Source: Pedobacter sp. N36a (GTDB lineage Bacteria > Bacteroidota > Bacteroidia > Sphingobacteriales > Sphingobacteriaceae). Taken from it: a stretch of DNA of 64,000 nucleotides. Shown in pieces: positions 54,877 through 63,250 of the stretch; the stretch's first letter is position 1; each line of letters opens with the position of its first letter. Position numbers and translations under genes: made by a program. The notes beneath the pieces were generated by a model. It searched no databases and had not been told where the DNA came from. It saw only the letters and a list, made by a program, of their open reading frames with translations. The stretch covers positions 124,001 through 188,000 of the forward strand of contig NZ_JACSZW010000009.1 of the NCBI RefSeq assembly GCF_014472395.1, written 5' to 3'.

Positions 54877-55638
54877 ATGAAAGTAGTTTGTATCGGTTCT
54901 GGTAATGTGGCCACACATTTTTCTACTGCAATTGCTGCAGCAGGAATGGAATTGGTACAGGTCTGGAGTAAAAACCAGGCACATGCAGAGGTTTTAGCAG
55001 ATCAGCTAGGTGCTGAAGCAATTTCAGATACTGCAGCAATCGACCTTCATGCGGACCTATACCTGATCGCCGTAAAGGACGATGCAATTCCAGCAATGGC
55101 AGCCGTATTGGCCGGGGTAAATGGTTTGGTAGTTCATACTTCTGGTGCAACAGATCTGGATGTATTCCCTGCTACGATGAAAAACTATGGAGTATTGTAT
55201 CCTTTACAAACCTTTTCAAGAACTAAAGCGCTCGACTTTTCAAAGGTGCCGCTTTGTTTGGAGGCAAAAAATGAAACTATACTGAGTACTTTAAAAAATA
55301 CAGCTTTGCAGTTGAGCCCCCTGGTTTATGAGCTGAGTTCTCCGCAAAGAAGAATTCTGCATCTGGCGGCAGTGTTTGTCTGCAATTTCAGCAACCACCT
55401 CTATGCAATAGGGCAGCAGATACTGGAAAAGAACCAGCTGGATTTTGAGATTTTAAGGCCTTTAATTATGGAAACCGCTGAAAAAGTACAACATGCATTT
55501 CCTCGCGATGTACAAACCGGACCGGCCATCCGACACGATGAACAAACATTATTGAAACACAAAGAATTGTTAACCGGGATGCCTGACCTTCAGGTTATCT
55601 ATGAAACTTTAAGTAAAAGCATTAAAAAAACAGTTTAA
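54877..55638 (+). CDS. Rossmann-fold DUF2520 protein
   Basis: 253 residues. N-terminal NAD(P)-binding motif VCIGSGNVATHFS (4-16), then an alpha-helical DUF2520 dimerisation domain (about 130-250) with SPQRRILHLAAVFVCNFSNHLYAI. Resembles ketopantoate reductase and pyrroline carboxylate reductase but substrate is unknown. In Bacteroidota it commonly occurs beside a KdsC-like phosphatase and Maf, as here. Confidence 0.8.
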   Translation: MKVVCIGSGNVATHFSTAIAAAGMELVQVWSKNQAHAEVLADQLGAEAISDTAAIDLHADLYLIAVKDDAIPAMAAVLAGVNGLVVHTSGATDLDVFPATMKNYGVLYPLQTFSRTKALDFSKVPLCLEAKNETILSTLKNTALQLSPLVYELSSPQRRILHLAAVFVCNFSNHLYAIGQQILEKNQLDFEILRPLIMETAEKVQHAFPRDVQTGPAIRHDEQTLLKHKELLTGMPDLQVIYETLSKSIKKTV

Positions 55639-55663
55639 TCATGTAATTGCCGTTTTTGGTGCT

Positions 55664-55671
55664 TATTTTTG
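55664..55671 (+). promoter_or_regulatory. -7 box of the ferredoxin gene
   Basis: TATTTTTG, 11 bases before the ferredoxin ATG. Confidence 0.45.
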
Positions 55672-55682
55672 AGACATAAATT

Positions 55683-56015
55683 ATGAGTATTTTTAAATTA
55701 AAGATAAATTTTGAAGAGAAAGGCAAAGAATCAATCGAACTTCCAATCGCTGGAGGAGAATCGGTTCTTGACGTATGCCATGATCACGGAATAGAATTAC
55801 AGCACAACTGCGGCGGTGTTTGTGGATGTAGTACTTGTCATGTTTACGTGACTAAGGGTATGGATAATATTCAGGAAATTTCCGATAAGGAAGAAGACTT
55901 TATTGACCGTGCTGTTCGTCCTAGAATAACCTCTAGATTAGGCTGCCAATGTGTAGTCATCAGCGGAGATATTGAAGTGACGATCCCAGATCAATCCGAA
56001 TTTTTAGGCCATTAA
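55683..56015 (+). CDS. fdx: 2Fe-2S ferredoxin, adrenodoxin/Isc type
   Basis: 110 residues. Cluster ligands C43-x5-C49-x2-C52 and C88 match the vertebrate-adrenodoxin and IscFdx pattern; extra cysteines C32, C47 and C90 are present. It supplies electrons for Fe-S cluster assembly. It is 19 bases before iscX, recalling the fdx-iscX end of the E. coli isc operon. Confidence 0.88.
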   Translation: MSIFKLKINFEEKGKESIELPIAGGESVLDVCHDHGIELQHNCGGVCGCSTCHVYVTKGMDNIQEISDKEEDFIDRAVRPRITSRLGCQCVVISGDIEVTIPDQSEFLGH

Positions 56016-56034
56016 TTAACAAACAAACAGCATT

Positions 56035-56277
56035 ATGCAAGATAAATTTGCTTTACCAATTTATTGGAACGATCACGAAGACATCGCTCAGGAATTATAT
56101 GAGAAATTTGGTGACGATTTCAATGAAGCCAAAATATACCGTATCAGGTTTACTGAATTATTAGAATGGGTACTTTCTCTGCCTAATTTCAAAGGAACGA
56201 AGGAAGAAAGTTCTGAAGGTCACCTGGAGCAAATCCAGTCGGCTTGGGTTTATGAATGGAGAGATAACCAAAACTAA
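56035..56277 (+). CDS. iscX: Fe-S assembly protein IscX
   Basis: 80 residues (E. coli IscX has 66). Family phrases: IYWNDHEDIAQELYEKF, RFTELLEWVLSLPNFKG and IQSAWVYEW. IscX tunes cysteine desulfurase IscS and may carry iron. A short insertion relative to the E. coli form lies around residues 27-38. The KdsC-like gene begins 5 bases downstream. Confidence 0.85.
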   Translation: MQDKFALPIYWNDHEDIAQELYEKFGDDFNEAKIYRIRFTELLEWVLSLPNFKGTKEESSEGHLEQIQSAWVYEWRDNQN

Positions 56278-56282
56278 ACCGA

Positions 56283-56810
56283 ATGTTTCTGCAAAAACTT
56301 AAAGAGATCACCACCTTCATCTTTGATGTGGATGGTGTATTGACAAACGGAGATATTCTGGCCTCAGATTCGGGGGAGTTTTTGCGGACATTTAATATTA
56401 AAGATGGTTATGCCCTGCAGCTTGCTGTAAAAAAGGGCTACCATGTTTGTATCATCTCTGGTGGTAAGGGACTAGCCATGCAGAAACGCTTTGAAGGATT
56501 AGGCATTACTGCCATTTTTCTGGGCGTATCTGATAAAGTGCAGGTGCTTCATAATTACCTGGAGAAACGTCAGCTCACATTAGCTGAAGTAACGTATATG
56601 GGAGATGACATCCCAGATTTAAAGGTCATGAAGCTAGTAGGACTCCCTACTTGTCCGGCAGATGCCGTCTCTGAAATCAAAGCCATTTCTCAATATATTT
56701 CTCCTTATAACGGTGGTAAAACCGCGGTGAGGGATCTGATTGAAAAAGTAATGCGCGTACAAGGAAAATGGTTTGATGAAAATCCTGCAGCTGCTGATTC
56801 CGGTAAATAA
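56283..56810 (+). CDS. KdsC-like HAD phosphatase
   Basis: 175 residues, C0 (cap-less) HAD fold. Nucleophile motif DVDGVLTNG near residues 15-23, the motif II/III region with ISGG and K in SDKVQVL, and GDDIPDL binding Mg. Close to 3-deoxy-D-manno-octulosonate 8-phosphate phosphatase, an LPS-core (Kdo) enzyme. It is coupled to iscX by 5 bases. Substrate not proven. Confidence 0.83.
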   Translation: MFLQKLKEITTFIFDVDGVLTNGDILASDSGEFLRTFNIKDGYALQLAVKKGYHVCIISGGKGLAMQKRFEGLGITAIFLGVSDKVQVLHNYLEKRQLTLAEVTYMGDDIPDLKVMKLVGLPTCPADAVSEIKAISQYISPYNGGKTAVRDLIEKVMRVQGKWFDENPAAADSGK

Positions 56811-57045
56811 GCCTGCTCATTCTCATCACTAAGCCATGCTGTTGGCCTACATAACCTGCCTCGTTTTTATTTCTAAATTTTCTATTTTTTGATGCATTTT
56901 TGTAATAAATATGTTACATTAGGAGCGTTAAACCATGGATGGCTTTCTCCCTCTAATCTTACAAAAAACAAGGTGTTTTATACGGAACGAAATTTCTCGG
57001 ATCTGCATGTAGGACTCCTGATTTTATAAAATTAAATAGAACCTC

Positions 57046-57447
57046 ATGAAGAAATTATTAATGATCTGCGGACTGTTATTTAGTGTAATCACTTTCGCAC
57101 AGGCACAAGACGGTGGGCGTCAGAAAATGACACCAGAACAAAGGGCACAAAGAAGTGCGGAAGGTTTGACAAAAAAACTAAGTCTGAATGAAGATCAAAA
57201 AACCAAAGCAACTGCGATCTTCGTAGATCAGGCCAATGCAATGGAAAAAGCCCGTGCCGCTGGTAACACTGATAAAGAAGCCAGAAGAGCAGAAATGATG
57301 AAATTAGCAGAGGATACCGACGCAAAGATCGACGCTATTTTAACCGCGGACCAGAAAAAAACTTACGAAACCTGGAAAGCAGAACGTAAAGAACGAATGA
57401 AAGGTAATAGGATGGGGCAGGGACCCAAAGTGGGGGGAGAGCAGTAA
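57046..57447 (+). CDS. Small periplasmic Spy/CpxP-like helical protein
   Basis: 133 residues. A signal peptide (FAQAQ, about residue 21) then an alpha-helical domain rich in Q, K, E and A, with repeats LTKKLSLNEDQKTKATAIF and ILTADQKKTYETWKAER resembling LTxxQ motifs of Spy/CpxP. Possibly a periplasmic chaperone. No metal motif. It has its own terminator. Confidence 0.65.
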   Translation: MKKLLMICGLLFSVITFAQAQDGGRQKMTPEQRAQRSAEGLTKKLSLNEDQKTKATAIFVDQANAMEKARAAGNTDKEARRAEMMKLAEDTDAKIDAILTADQKKTYETWKAERKERMKGNRMGQGPKVGGEQ

Positions 57448-57468
57448 ATATGTTTTATTGCAAATAAT

Positions 57469-57491
57469 AAAGGCGGCCATTGGCCGCTTTT
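57469..57491 (+). terminator. Terminator before maf
   Basis: AAAGGCGGCC-ATT-GGCCGCTTTTAT: stem AAGCGGCC type with a T-rich tail TTATTATTTTTG. The tail overlaps the maf -7 box. Confidence 0.75.
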
Positions 57492-57493
57492 AT

Positions 57494-57501
57494 TATTTTT
57501 G
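57494..57501 (+). promoter_or_regulatory. -7 box of maf
   Basis: TATTTTTG lies in the terminator tail and 14 bases before ATG 57516, ruling out the longer in-frame TTG start at 57480. Confidence 0.5.
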
Positions 57502-57515
57502 CACAAATATATTTT

Positions 57516-58097
57516 ATGTATCAGCAAAAAATTCCTATTATTCTGGCCTCTAAATCTCCCCGCAGACAAGAGCTAATGACTGCAATGAACCTTGATTTTA
57601 AGGTGGTATTGAAAGAGGTGGATGAAACCTATCCGGAAGAATTGCTTCCAGCAGAAATCGCGGTTTATATCGCAGAGAAAAAAGCAACCGCTTTTGATGA
57701 AGATAGCAAAGGAAGTATCATCATTACTGCCGATACGATTGTAGCCTATAATGGCGAAATTCTAGGTAAACCAGAAGACGAACACCACGCAACAGAAATG
57801 CTGACCAAACTATCTGGTACCAACCATCAGGTATATACTGGAGTTAGTTTAACCTTTAATGGTGAAATGCGCTCTTTCTACGATACTACACAAGTATTTT
57901 TCAATGAACTGACGCCAGCGCAGATTCAATATTATATTAAAAACTACCAGCCAATGGATAAGGCCGGATCGTATGGCATTCAAGACTGGATTGGTTTAAT
58001 CGCTGTTGCGAAAATCATCGGTTCTTATACCAACGTAATGGGCTTGCCTACAGAACGACTTTACAAAGCTTTAGCAGAAAGCAATTGGTCTGTCTGA
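57516..58097 (+). CDS. maf: Maf-family nucleoside triphosphate pyrophosphatase
   Basis: 193 residues. It hydrolyses non-canonical or dTTP/UTP nucleotides to monophosphates (house-cleaning role, division-linked). Signature ASKSPRRQEL at residues 10-19, ITADTIV with catalytic Asp, GKP, TGVS, and MDKAGSYGIQ. The 3' end overlaps the convergent ppx gene by 37 bases. Confidence 0.92.
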   Translation: MYQQKIPIILASKSPRRQELMTAMNLDFKVVLKEVDETYPEELLPAEIAVYIAEKKATAFDEDSKGSIIITADTIVAYNGEILGKPEDEHHATEMLTKLSGTNHQVYTGVSLTFNGEMRSFYDTTQVFFNELTPAQIQYYIKNYQPMDKAGSYGIQDWIGLIAVAKIIGSYTNVMGLPTERLYKALAESNWSV

Positions 58098-58999
58098 TCC
58101 TTTAAATTCGCCAAAACGCCCATCTTCAGGTCGTAGGTAGATAAACTCATTTGCTGAAGGTTGCCCAGCTCTAGAACATAATCTGTGAGTAGGGCAGCCA
58201 TCACAATCATATCCACTCTTAACTTGATCAATCCGGGCATATTCGCTCTTTCGTCATGACTTGAAGCGATGAACTTTGCGGATAACTTTTGATAATCAGG
58301 AAGTGGAATCGGGTAAGACTTGATCGACTTTAAATCCAGCTCCGGAAAAAGCATTCCTGCAAAGGTTTCAAAGGCGCCCGCAGAGCCAATCAAATGATTT
58401 GGCTGATAAGAGGTCAAGTTTTCCTTTAAATCGGCTAATTCCTTATCTAAATGCCCTGTGATTGCTTGTTTATCGCTGGTATTGATCGGGTCGGAATGAA
58501 AATAAGCCTGCATCAATCGCGCAGCACCGATGTTATAACTTTTCTTCCAGTAAACTTGCGTAGGATCACAAATGATAAATTCGGTACTGCCGCCGCCAAT
58601 GTCCATGATTAGCGCGCGCTGCTGTATCAATCCCGTAGCTTTTACGCCCTGAAAAATGTAAGCAGCCTCTTCTTCGCCACTGATCACAGTAATCTCAATT
58701 CCTGCATAACTTTTGGCCGCTTTCACGAAATCGGCGCCATTAGCCGCACTTCTGATGGCAGAAGTAGCCGTTGCTTTAACCAGTTTTACCTCATGTTTTG
58801 CAATCTGCTCGCTGAATTGTTCCAGCGCCAGGAGGCCTCTTTCAAAAGCCTCCTGGATGATCATATTGTCATTGATTTTTCCTTCTCCCAACCTCACCGG
58901 GAGATTGGTTTTATAGATAATTTTAGGCGCAGTGCCTTCCAGATCAGCAATGATCAGGTGAAAAGTGTTCGTGCCTAAGTCTATAACTGCAACCTTCAT
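58061..58999 (-). CDS. ppx: Exopolyphosphatase / pppGpp phosphatase family protein
   Basis: 312 residues, ASKHA fold. Phosphate-1 loop DLGTNTFHLII (7-17), ATSAIRSA, EEEAAYIF, phosphate-2 loop DIGGGSTEFI, and SAGAFE. It hydrolyses polyphosphate or pppGpp. It is the short two-domain form of Bacteroidota. It is 4 bases downstream of natB on the minus strand, and tail-to-tail overlaps maf. Confidence 0.88.
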   Translation of the reverse strand: MKVAVIDLGTNTFHLIIADLEGTAPKIIYKTNLPVRLGEGKINDNMIIQEAFERGLLALEQFSEQIAKHEVKLVKATATSAIRSAANGADFVKAAKSYAGIEITVISGEEEAAYIFQGVKATGLIQQRALIMDIGGGSTEFIICDPTQVYWKKSYNIGAARLMQAYFHSDPINTSDKQAITGHLDKELADLKENLTSYQPNHLIGSAGAFETFAGMLFPELDLKSIKSYPIPLPDYQKLSAKFIASSHDERANMPGLIKLRVDMIVMAALLTDYVLELGNLQQMSLSTYDLKMGVLANLKDQTDQLLSAKAL

Positions 59000-59003
59000 C
59001 GTG

Positions 59004-60338
59004 TTAATTTTTATAAGTAAACCACTTGATCATTTCTTTCAGACTGGTTTTCTTGCCATACATTAAAATTCCTACTCTGTAGATTTTAGAGGCCAGCCAA
59101 ACAGTACCTATAAATCCGACGATTAGAATCAGCATAGATAGTGCCAATTGCCAATCCGGCACGCCATAAGGTAAACGAACTACCATGGCAATAGGAGAGG
59201 TGAAAGGGATGATGGATAACCAGAAAGCGATGGGGCCATAAGGATCGTTGGCCACTACGCTCAAAGAAAGGGCATAACCAACAAATAAAGGCATCATCAT
59301 CGGCATCATAAATTGCTGCGTCTCTGTTTCAGAATCGACGGCAGATCCGATAGCGGCATACAATGCGCTGTAGAACAAATATCCGCCAATGAAGAAAAAT
59401 ATAAATACAAGAATGATCTTGGTCAGGTCTAAACCAGCCAGACTTTTCTGCATCGATAATACCGGACTGTCTACCGAATCAACAGCTGCAGTATTGACTG
59501 TTGTGCCATCTGCTGCTTTCATAGACATTGTGCTGCTTTGCTTTAATTGGTCTTTTCCAACTAAAGTGGTCACTGCAAGGGTAGAAATGGAAGCGGTCAA
59601 TACAATCCATAAAATGAATTGGGTAAGGCCAACCAGGGCAATGCCGATGATTTTGCCCATCATCAACTGAAAAGGTTTCACTGATGAAATCATGATCTCT
59701 ATGATCCTACTGGTCTTTTCCTCAATCACACCGCGCATCACTTGGATGCCATACAGCATGATAAACATGAACATCAGAATACCAGCAACGGTGCCGATAA
59801 TGGTGCTGGCACCTGCACTGGAATCTTGTTCCTTCCCACCCTCGCTAATCTTTTTGGTATCAATATTAACCGTCGTTTTTAAACCATCCAACGCGGTTTG
59901 AGAGATCCCGGATGCCTTTAACTTTTGGTTGCGGATGATGTTTTCTATATCTCTGGAAATCCGACCATTGAGTGATAAACCAGCTTGCTTGGTGCCTAGG
60001 AGCTGAATTCCCTGTGGTGTATTGAGCTCAAAAGCGGGGATGTATAGGATATAATCGTAATCTGTCTTTTTAAAAGACGATTTTAATACATCTAAAGGCT
60101 GCTCTACATAATGGTAACTGATGTTTTTATTGGAAGTCAGTTTTTCAGTAAGTGCCGCGTTTTCTGAAACCACCGCTACTCTACTATGTGTCCCTTTGAC
60201 CCCTTCAATTGAAAAGTAAATGATCAGTCCATAAAAAAGGGCAATCAGAATAGGAGTCAGTAAAGTCATGATAATGAACGACTTTTTTTTAACCCTTGAT
60301 AAGTATTCTCTTTGTATAATGAGTAAGATTTTGTTCAT
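59004..60338 (-). CDS. ABC-2 permease, NatB-like
   Basis: 444 residues. N-terminal helix (18-40), a periplasmic region (about 45-185), then six helices (from about 190). LMMGKIIGIALVGLTQFILWI and VMRGVIEEKTSRIIEIM are typical of NatB/YhaP permeases exporting Na+ or other small solutes. It pairs with the ATPase encoded 3 bases upstream. Substrate unknown. Confidence 0.85.
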   Translation of the reverse strand: MNKILLIIQREYLSRVKKKSFIIMTLLTPILIALFYGLIIYFSIEGVKGTHSRVAVVSENAALTEKLTSNKNISYHYVEQPLDVLKSSFKKTDYDYILYIPAFELNTPQGIQLLGTKQAGLSLNGRISRDIENIIRNQKLKASGISQTALDGLKTTVNIDTKKISEGGKEQDSSAGASTIIGTVAGILMFMFIMLYGIQVMRGVIEEKTSRIIEIMISSVKPFQLMMGKIIGIALVGLTQFILWIVLTASISTLAVTTLVGKDQLKQSSTMSMKAADGTTVNTAAVDSVDSPVLSMQKSLAGLDLTKIILVFIFFFIGGYLFYSALYAAIGSAVDSETETQQFMMPMMMPLFVGYALSLSVVANDPYGPIAFWLSIIPFTSPIAMVVRLPYGVPDWQLALSMLILIVGFIGTVWLASKIYRVGILMYGKKTSLKEMIKWFTYKN

Positions 60339-60341
60339 GGC

Positions 60342-61247
60342 TTAGCTTTTTTCGGTTACTTTTTCAATGAAAATATCGTTCATAGTAGGGATCACTTCGT
60401 CCAGTCTGTTAATAGCAACATAAGGAATTAAGGCTTGTAAGACTTGATTTGCAGTTTGCTGCTCCCTGATTTTGATCTTTAGCCTGGTTTTATCCCCAAT
60501 AACGGAGTGTTCCAGCACTTCAAATAGCGCTTGCGCATTTTCAAAATTATACTCACCCTGGTATTCCAGCCAATAGATATTGTTTCGGTACTGCGCTTTA
60601 ATTTCTGCAACCGGGCCATCCAATATCTTTTTTGAACGGTGGATCAGCGCGATATTGTCGCAAAGTTCTTCCACAGATTCCATTCTATGGGTAGAGAAAA
60701 TGAAGGTAGCCCCTTCTTTATTGAGTGCTAAGATTTCGTTTTTGATCACATCAGCATTTACAGGATCAAAACCTGAAAAAGGCTCATCCAGGATGATCAG
60801 CTCTGGTTTATGTAAAACGGTAGCAACAAATTGTACTTTTTGCTGCATTCCTTTACTGAGGTCTTCTACCTTTTTACTCCACCAATCACCCATATCCAGT
60901 TTCTCAAACCAATACCTGATTCTTTTGGTCGCTTCGGCAGTGCTCAATCCTTTAAGTTTAGCTAGGTATAAAACCTGTTCGCCGATCTCCATTTTCTTGT
61001 AAAGCCCTCTTTCTTCGGGCAGGTAGCCGATTTGGGAGATGTGCTGGACGTTGAGTCTTTCCCCATTAAACATGACTTCTCCGCTGTCAGGAGCAGTAAT
61101 TTGAGTAATGATTCGGATCAGAGAGGTTTTTCCGGCACCATTAGGACCTAAAAGGCCAAATATTTTACCTTTTTCTACATGCAGACTGACGTCATCTAAA
61201 GCCCGATGAGTGGCGTACTGCTTTACAATGTTATTTATGATCAGCAT
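60342..61247 (-). CDS. ABC transporter ATP-binding protein, NatA-like
   Basis: 301 residues. Walker A GPNGAGKT at 34-41, signature LSKGMQQKVQ, Walker B LIILDEPFSGFDP, and switch STHR. A C-terminal regulatory domain (about 225-301) is typical of NatA-like ATPases. It serves the adjacent permease; with ppx next, natA-natB-ppx looks like one operon. Confidence 0.88.
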   Translation of the reverse strand: MLIINNIVKQYATHRALDDVSLHVEKGKIFGLLGPNGAGKTSLIRIITQITAPDSGEVMFNGERLNVQHISQIGYLPEERGLYKKMEIGEQVLYLAKLKGLSTAEATKRIRYWFEKLDMGDWWSKKVEDLSKGMQQKVQFVATVLHKPELIILDEPFSGFDPVNADVIKNEILALNKEGATFIFSTHRMESVEELCDNIALIHRSKKILDGPVAEIKAQYRNNIYWLEYQGEYNFENAQALFEVLEHSVIGDKTRLKIKIREQQTANQVLQALIPYVAINRLDEVIPTMNDIFIEKVTEKS

Positions 61248-61316
61248 CTTTATAGTTTTAATAGTTTAGTAACTTAACTTATTAAATTGTTACTGATCAA
61301 GAGATAATAAATAAAA

Positions 61317-61338
61317 AAAGCCACCCGAGGGTGGCTTT
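61317..61338 (-). terminator. Terminator of grpE-dnaJ
   Basis: AAAGCCACCC / GGGTGGCTTT stem with a tiny loop; on the minus strand followed by a run of T. Lies 22 bases past the dnaJ stop. Confidence 0.85.
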
Positions 61339-61360
61339 ATAGCATGCTGACTAAGCGGAG

Positions 61361-62533
61361 TTAATCAAAATATTCTTTCATTTTTTCAAAGAAGCTCTTG
61401 TCGTTCTTTCCTGGCTGAGGTTTGAAATTAGGAGATTCTCTAAGTTTCTCCAGCATACCTCTCTCTTCCGAACTCAATGCTTTCGGCGTCCAGATGTTCA
61501 CATGGATGATCTCATCACCACGGTGGTAAGAATTGATTTCAGGAATACCTTTGCCTTTCAAACGTAAAAGTTTGCCGCTTTGTGTACCTGGTTCAATCTT
61601 GATTTTTGCTTTACCATCAATGGTAGGAACTTCTGCACTGTAACCTAAAGCCGCATCCACAATAGAAACATGTAAGTCGTAAACCACATTATTTCCTTCG
61701 CGTTTTAGAGATTCATGAGGAATTTCTTCAATCAGGATGATCAAATCACCCGGAACACCACCTTGAGGTGCCGCATTACCTTTACCACTCATGCTCAGTT
61801 GCATTCCATCACTTACCCCTGCAGGGATATTGATGGTAATGGTTTCTTCACCACGGGTGATGCCTTCACCATGACAGGAAGTACATTTAGAGGTAATCTG
61901 TGAACCGCTGCCATTACAGGTAGGGCAGGTAGAGGTCGTTTGCATCTGTCCCAATATCGTATTGGTCACTCTGCGCACAGCACCGCTTCCACCACAGGTT
62001 TGACAAGTGCTGACCGAATTACGGTCTTTAGCACCTGAACCATCGCAGGTTTTACAGCTAACCTGCTTATTAACTTTGATTTTCTTTTCTACACCGTTGG
62101 CGATTTCTTCCAGGGTAAGTTTTACTTTAATGCGCAGGTTGGTACCTTTCGCTACACGTCGGCCACCGCGAGATTGCTGACCACCGCCGCCAAAGAAGCT
62201 ATCAAATGGGCTGCCGCCGCCGCCACCGAAAATGTCTCCAAACTGACTGAAGATATCTTCCATGTTCATGCCGCCGCCACCATAGCCGCCACCGCCGCCA
62301 GAAGCACCACCAACACCTGCATGGCCATAATGGTCATAGCGTTGTTTTTTCTCCGGATTACTTAAAATCTCGTAAGCTTCAGCTGCTTCCTTAAACTTAT
62401 CCTCTGCTGATTTATCATCCGGGTTTTTATCCGGGTGAAACTTAATGGCTAACTTGCGGTAAGCCTTTTTAATCTCCTCAGCAGATGAACTCTTGGATAC
62501 GCCAAGCACATCATAAAAATCTCTCTTGCTCAT
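61361..62533 (-). CDS. dnaJ: Chaperone protein DnaJ
   Basis: 390 residues. J domain with H33-P34-D35, a long glycine-rich linker (about 71-125), then four zinc motifs C160-C163, C177-C180, C203-C206, C217-C220, and the C-terminal substrate-binding domain. It stimulates DnaK ATPase. It begins 6 bases after grpE. The G-rich linker is encoded by a GCC-repeat-like low-complexity stretch (about 62200-62310). dnaK itself is not in the window. Confidence 0.95.
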   Translation of the reverse strand: MSKRDFYDVLGVSKSSSAEEIKKAYRKLAIKFHPDKNPDDKSAEDKFKEAAEAYEILSNPEKKQRYDHYGHAGVGGASGGGGGYGGGGMNMEDIFSQFGDIFGGGGGSPFDSFFGGGGQQSRGGRRVAKGTNLRIKVKLTLEEIANGVEKKIKVNKQVSCKTCDGSGAKDRNSVSTCQTCGGSGAVRRVTNTILGQMQTTSTCPTCNGSGSQITSKCTSCHGEGITRGEETITINIPAGVSDGMQLSMSGKGNAAPQGGVPGDLIILIEEIPHESLKREGNNVVYDLHVSIVDAALGYSAEVPTIDGKAKIKIEPGTQSGKLLRLKGKGIPEINSYHRGDEIIHVNIWTPKALSSEERGMLEKLRESPNFKPQPGKNDKSFFEKMKEYFD

Positions 62534-62539
62534 AAAATA

Positions 62540-63124
62540 TTAACTCCCTACAACGACTTTGGCAAAGCGAATCACCTTGTCGTTTAAAGTGTATCCTTTT
62601 TCTAATTCGTCCATCACTTTTCCTTTTAACTCCTCATTCGGAGCAGGAATTTTGGTTATTGCCTCATGAAGATCTGTGTCAAATGGCGTATGTATTGTTT
62701 CCATTTCTTTCAGTCCTTTTTGGCCTAATGTACTTTTTAATTTATGGTGAACCAATGCTAAACCTTCCAGGATTGGAGCTACATCAGTAGCACCTTCCAT
62801 GGCCTTGTTGGCACGGTCAAAATCGTCCAATACCGGAAGCATAGAGACAATTACGTCTTTTCCTGCAGTTTGTAAAAGCTCTACGCGTTCTTTTTGAGTA
62901 CGACGTTTATAGTTGTCGAACTCTGCAAATAAGCGCAGATATTTATCATTTAATGCAGCAACTTCTTGTTGTAGTTTTTCTTCAACTGAAAGTTCAGGCT
63001 GAACTTCTTCTGTTGTTGAAGCGGCATCTGCACTTTCTTCGGCTTGCACATTGGTTACCTGCTCATCAGCAGTATTTCCCGTTATAGGATCTTCGATGTC
63101 GTTTTTTTTCTTCTTGCTAAACAT
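62540..63124 (-). CDS. grpE: Nucleotide exchange factor GrpE
   Basis: 194 residues. Acidic disordered N-terminus (about 1-50), long coiled-coil (about 50-110, KLQQEVAALNDKYLRLFAEFDNYKRRT) and the C-terminal beta-domain with VMDELEKGYTLNDKVIRFAKVVVG. It releases ADP from DnaK. It is coupled to dnaJ. No CIRCE or heat-shock box was found upstream; only a long hairpin. Confidence 0.94.
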   Translation of the reverse strand: MFSKKKKNDIEDPITGNTADEQVTNVQAEESADAASTTEEVQPELSVEEKLQQEVAALNDKYLRLFAEFDNYKRRTQKERVELLQTAGKDVIVSMLPVLDDFDRANKAMEGATDVAPILEGLALVHHKLKSTLGQKGLKEMETIHTPFDTDLHEAITKIPAPNEELKGKVMDELEKGYTLNDKVIRFAKVVVGS

Positions 63125-63177
63125 GGTATAGTAGAATTTTTGGATTCAAACTCAAAAGGTTTGCCAATGAATGATAT

Positions 63178-63223
63178 CGGCCATACTGTCAGTTTTAAAA
63201 TGAAAAACTGAACAGAATGGCCG
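63178..63223. repeat. Long imperfect hairpin between the FtsE-like gene and grpE
   Basis: CGGCCAT.CTGT.CAGTTTT with its inverted copy, about 18 of 19-20 positions paired, one mismatch and one bulge, loop AAAATGA. No T-run follows on either strand, so it is not a standard terminator. Possibly an mRNA 3' stabiliser or a regulatory element of grpE. Confidence 0.6.
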
Positions 63224-63250
63224 GATAATAAATGATTTGTCAGAATATGG

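Noticed and set aside
60342..61247. Considered as the missing ccmA
   Set aside because: It is coupled to a NatB-like permease and carries the extra C-terminal domain of NatA-type ATPases, unlike CcmA.
62200..62310. GCC-rich low-complexity repeat
   Set aside because: It is the coding sequence of the glycine-rich linker of DnaJ, not an independent element.
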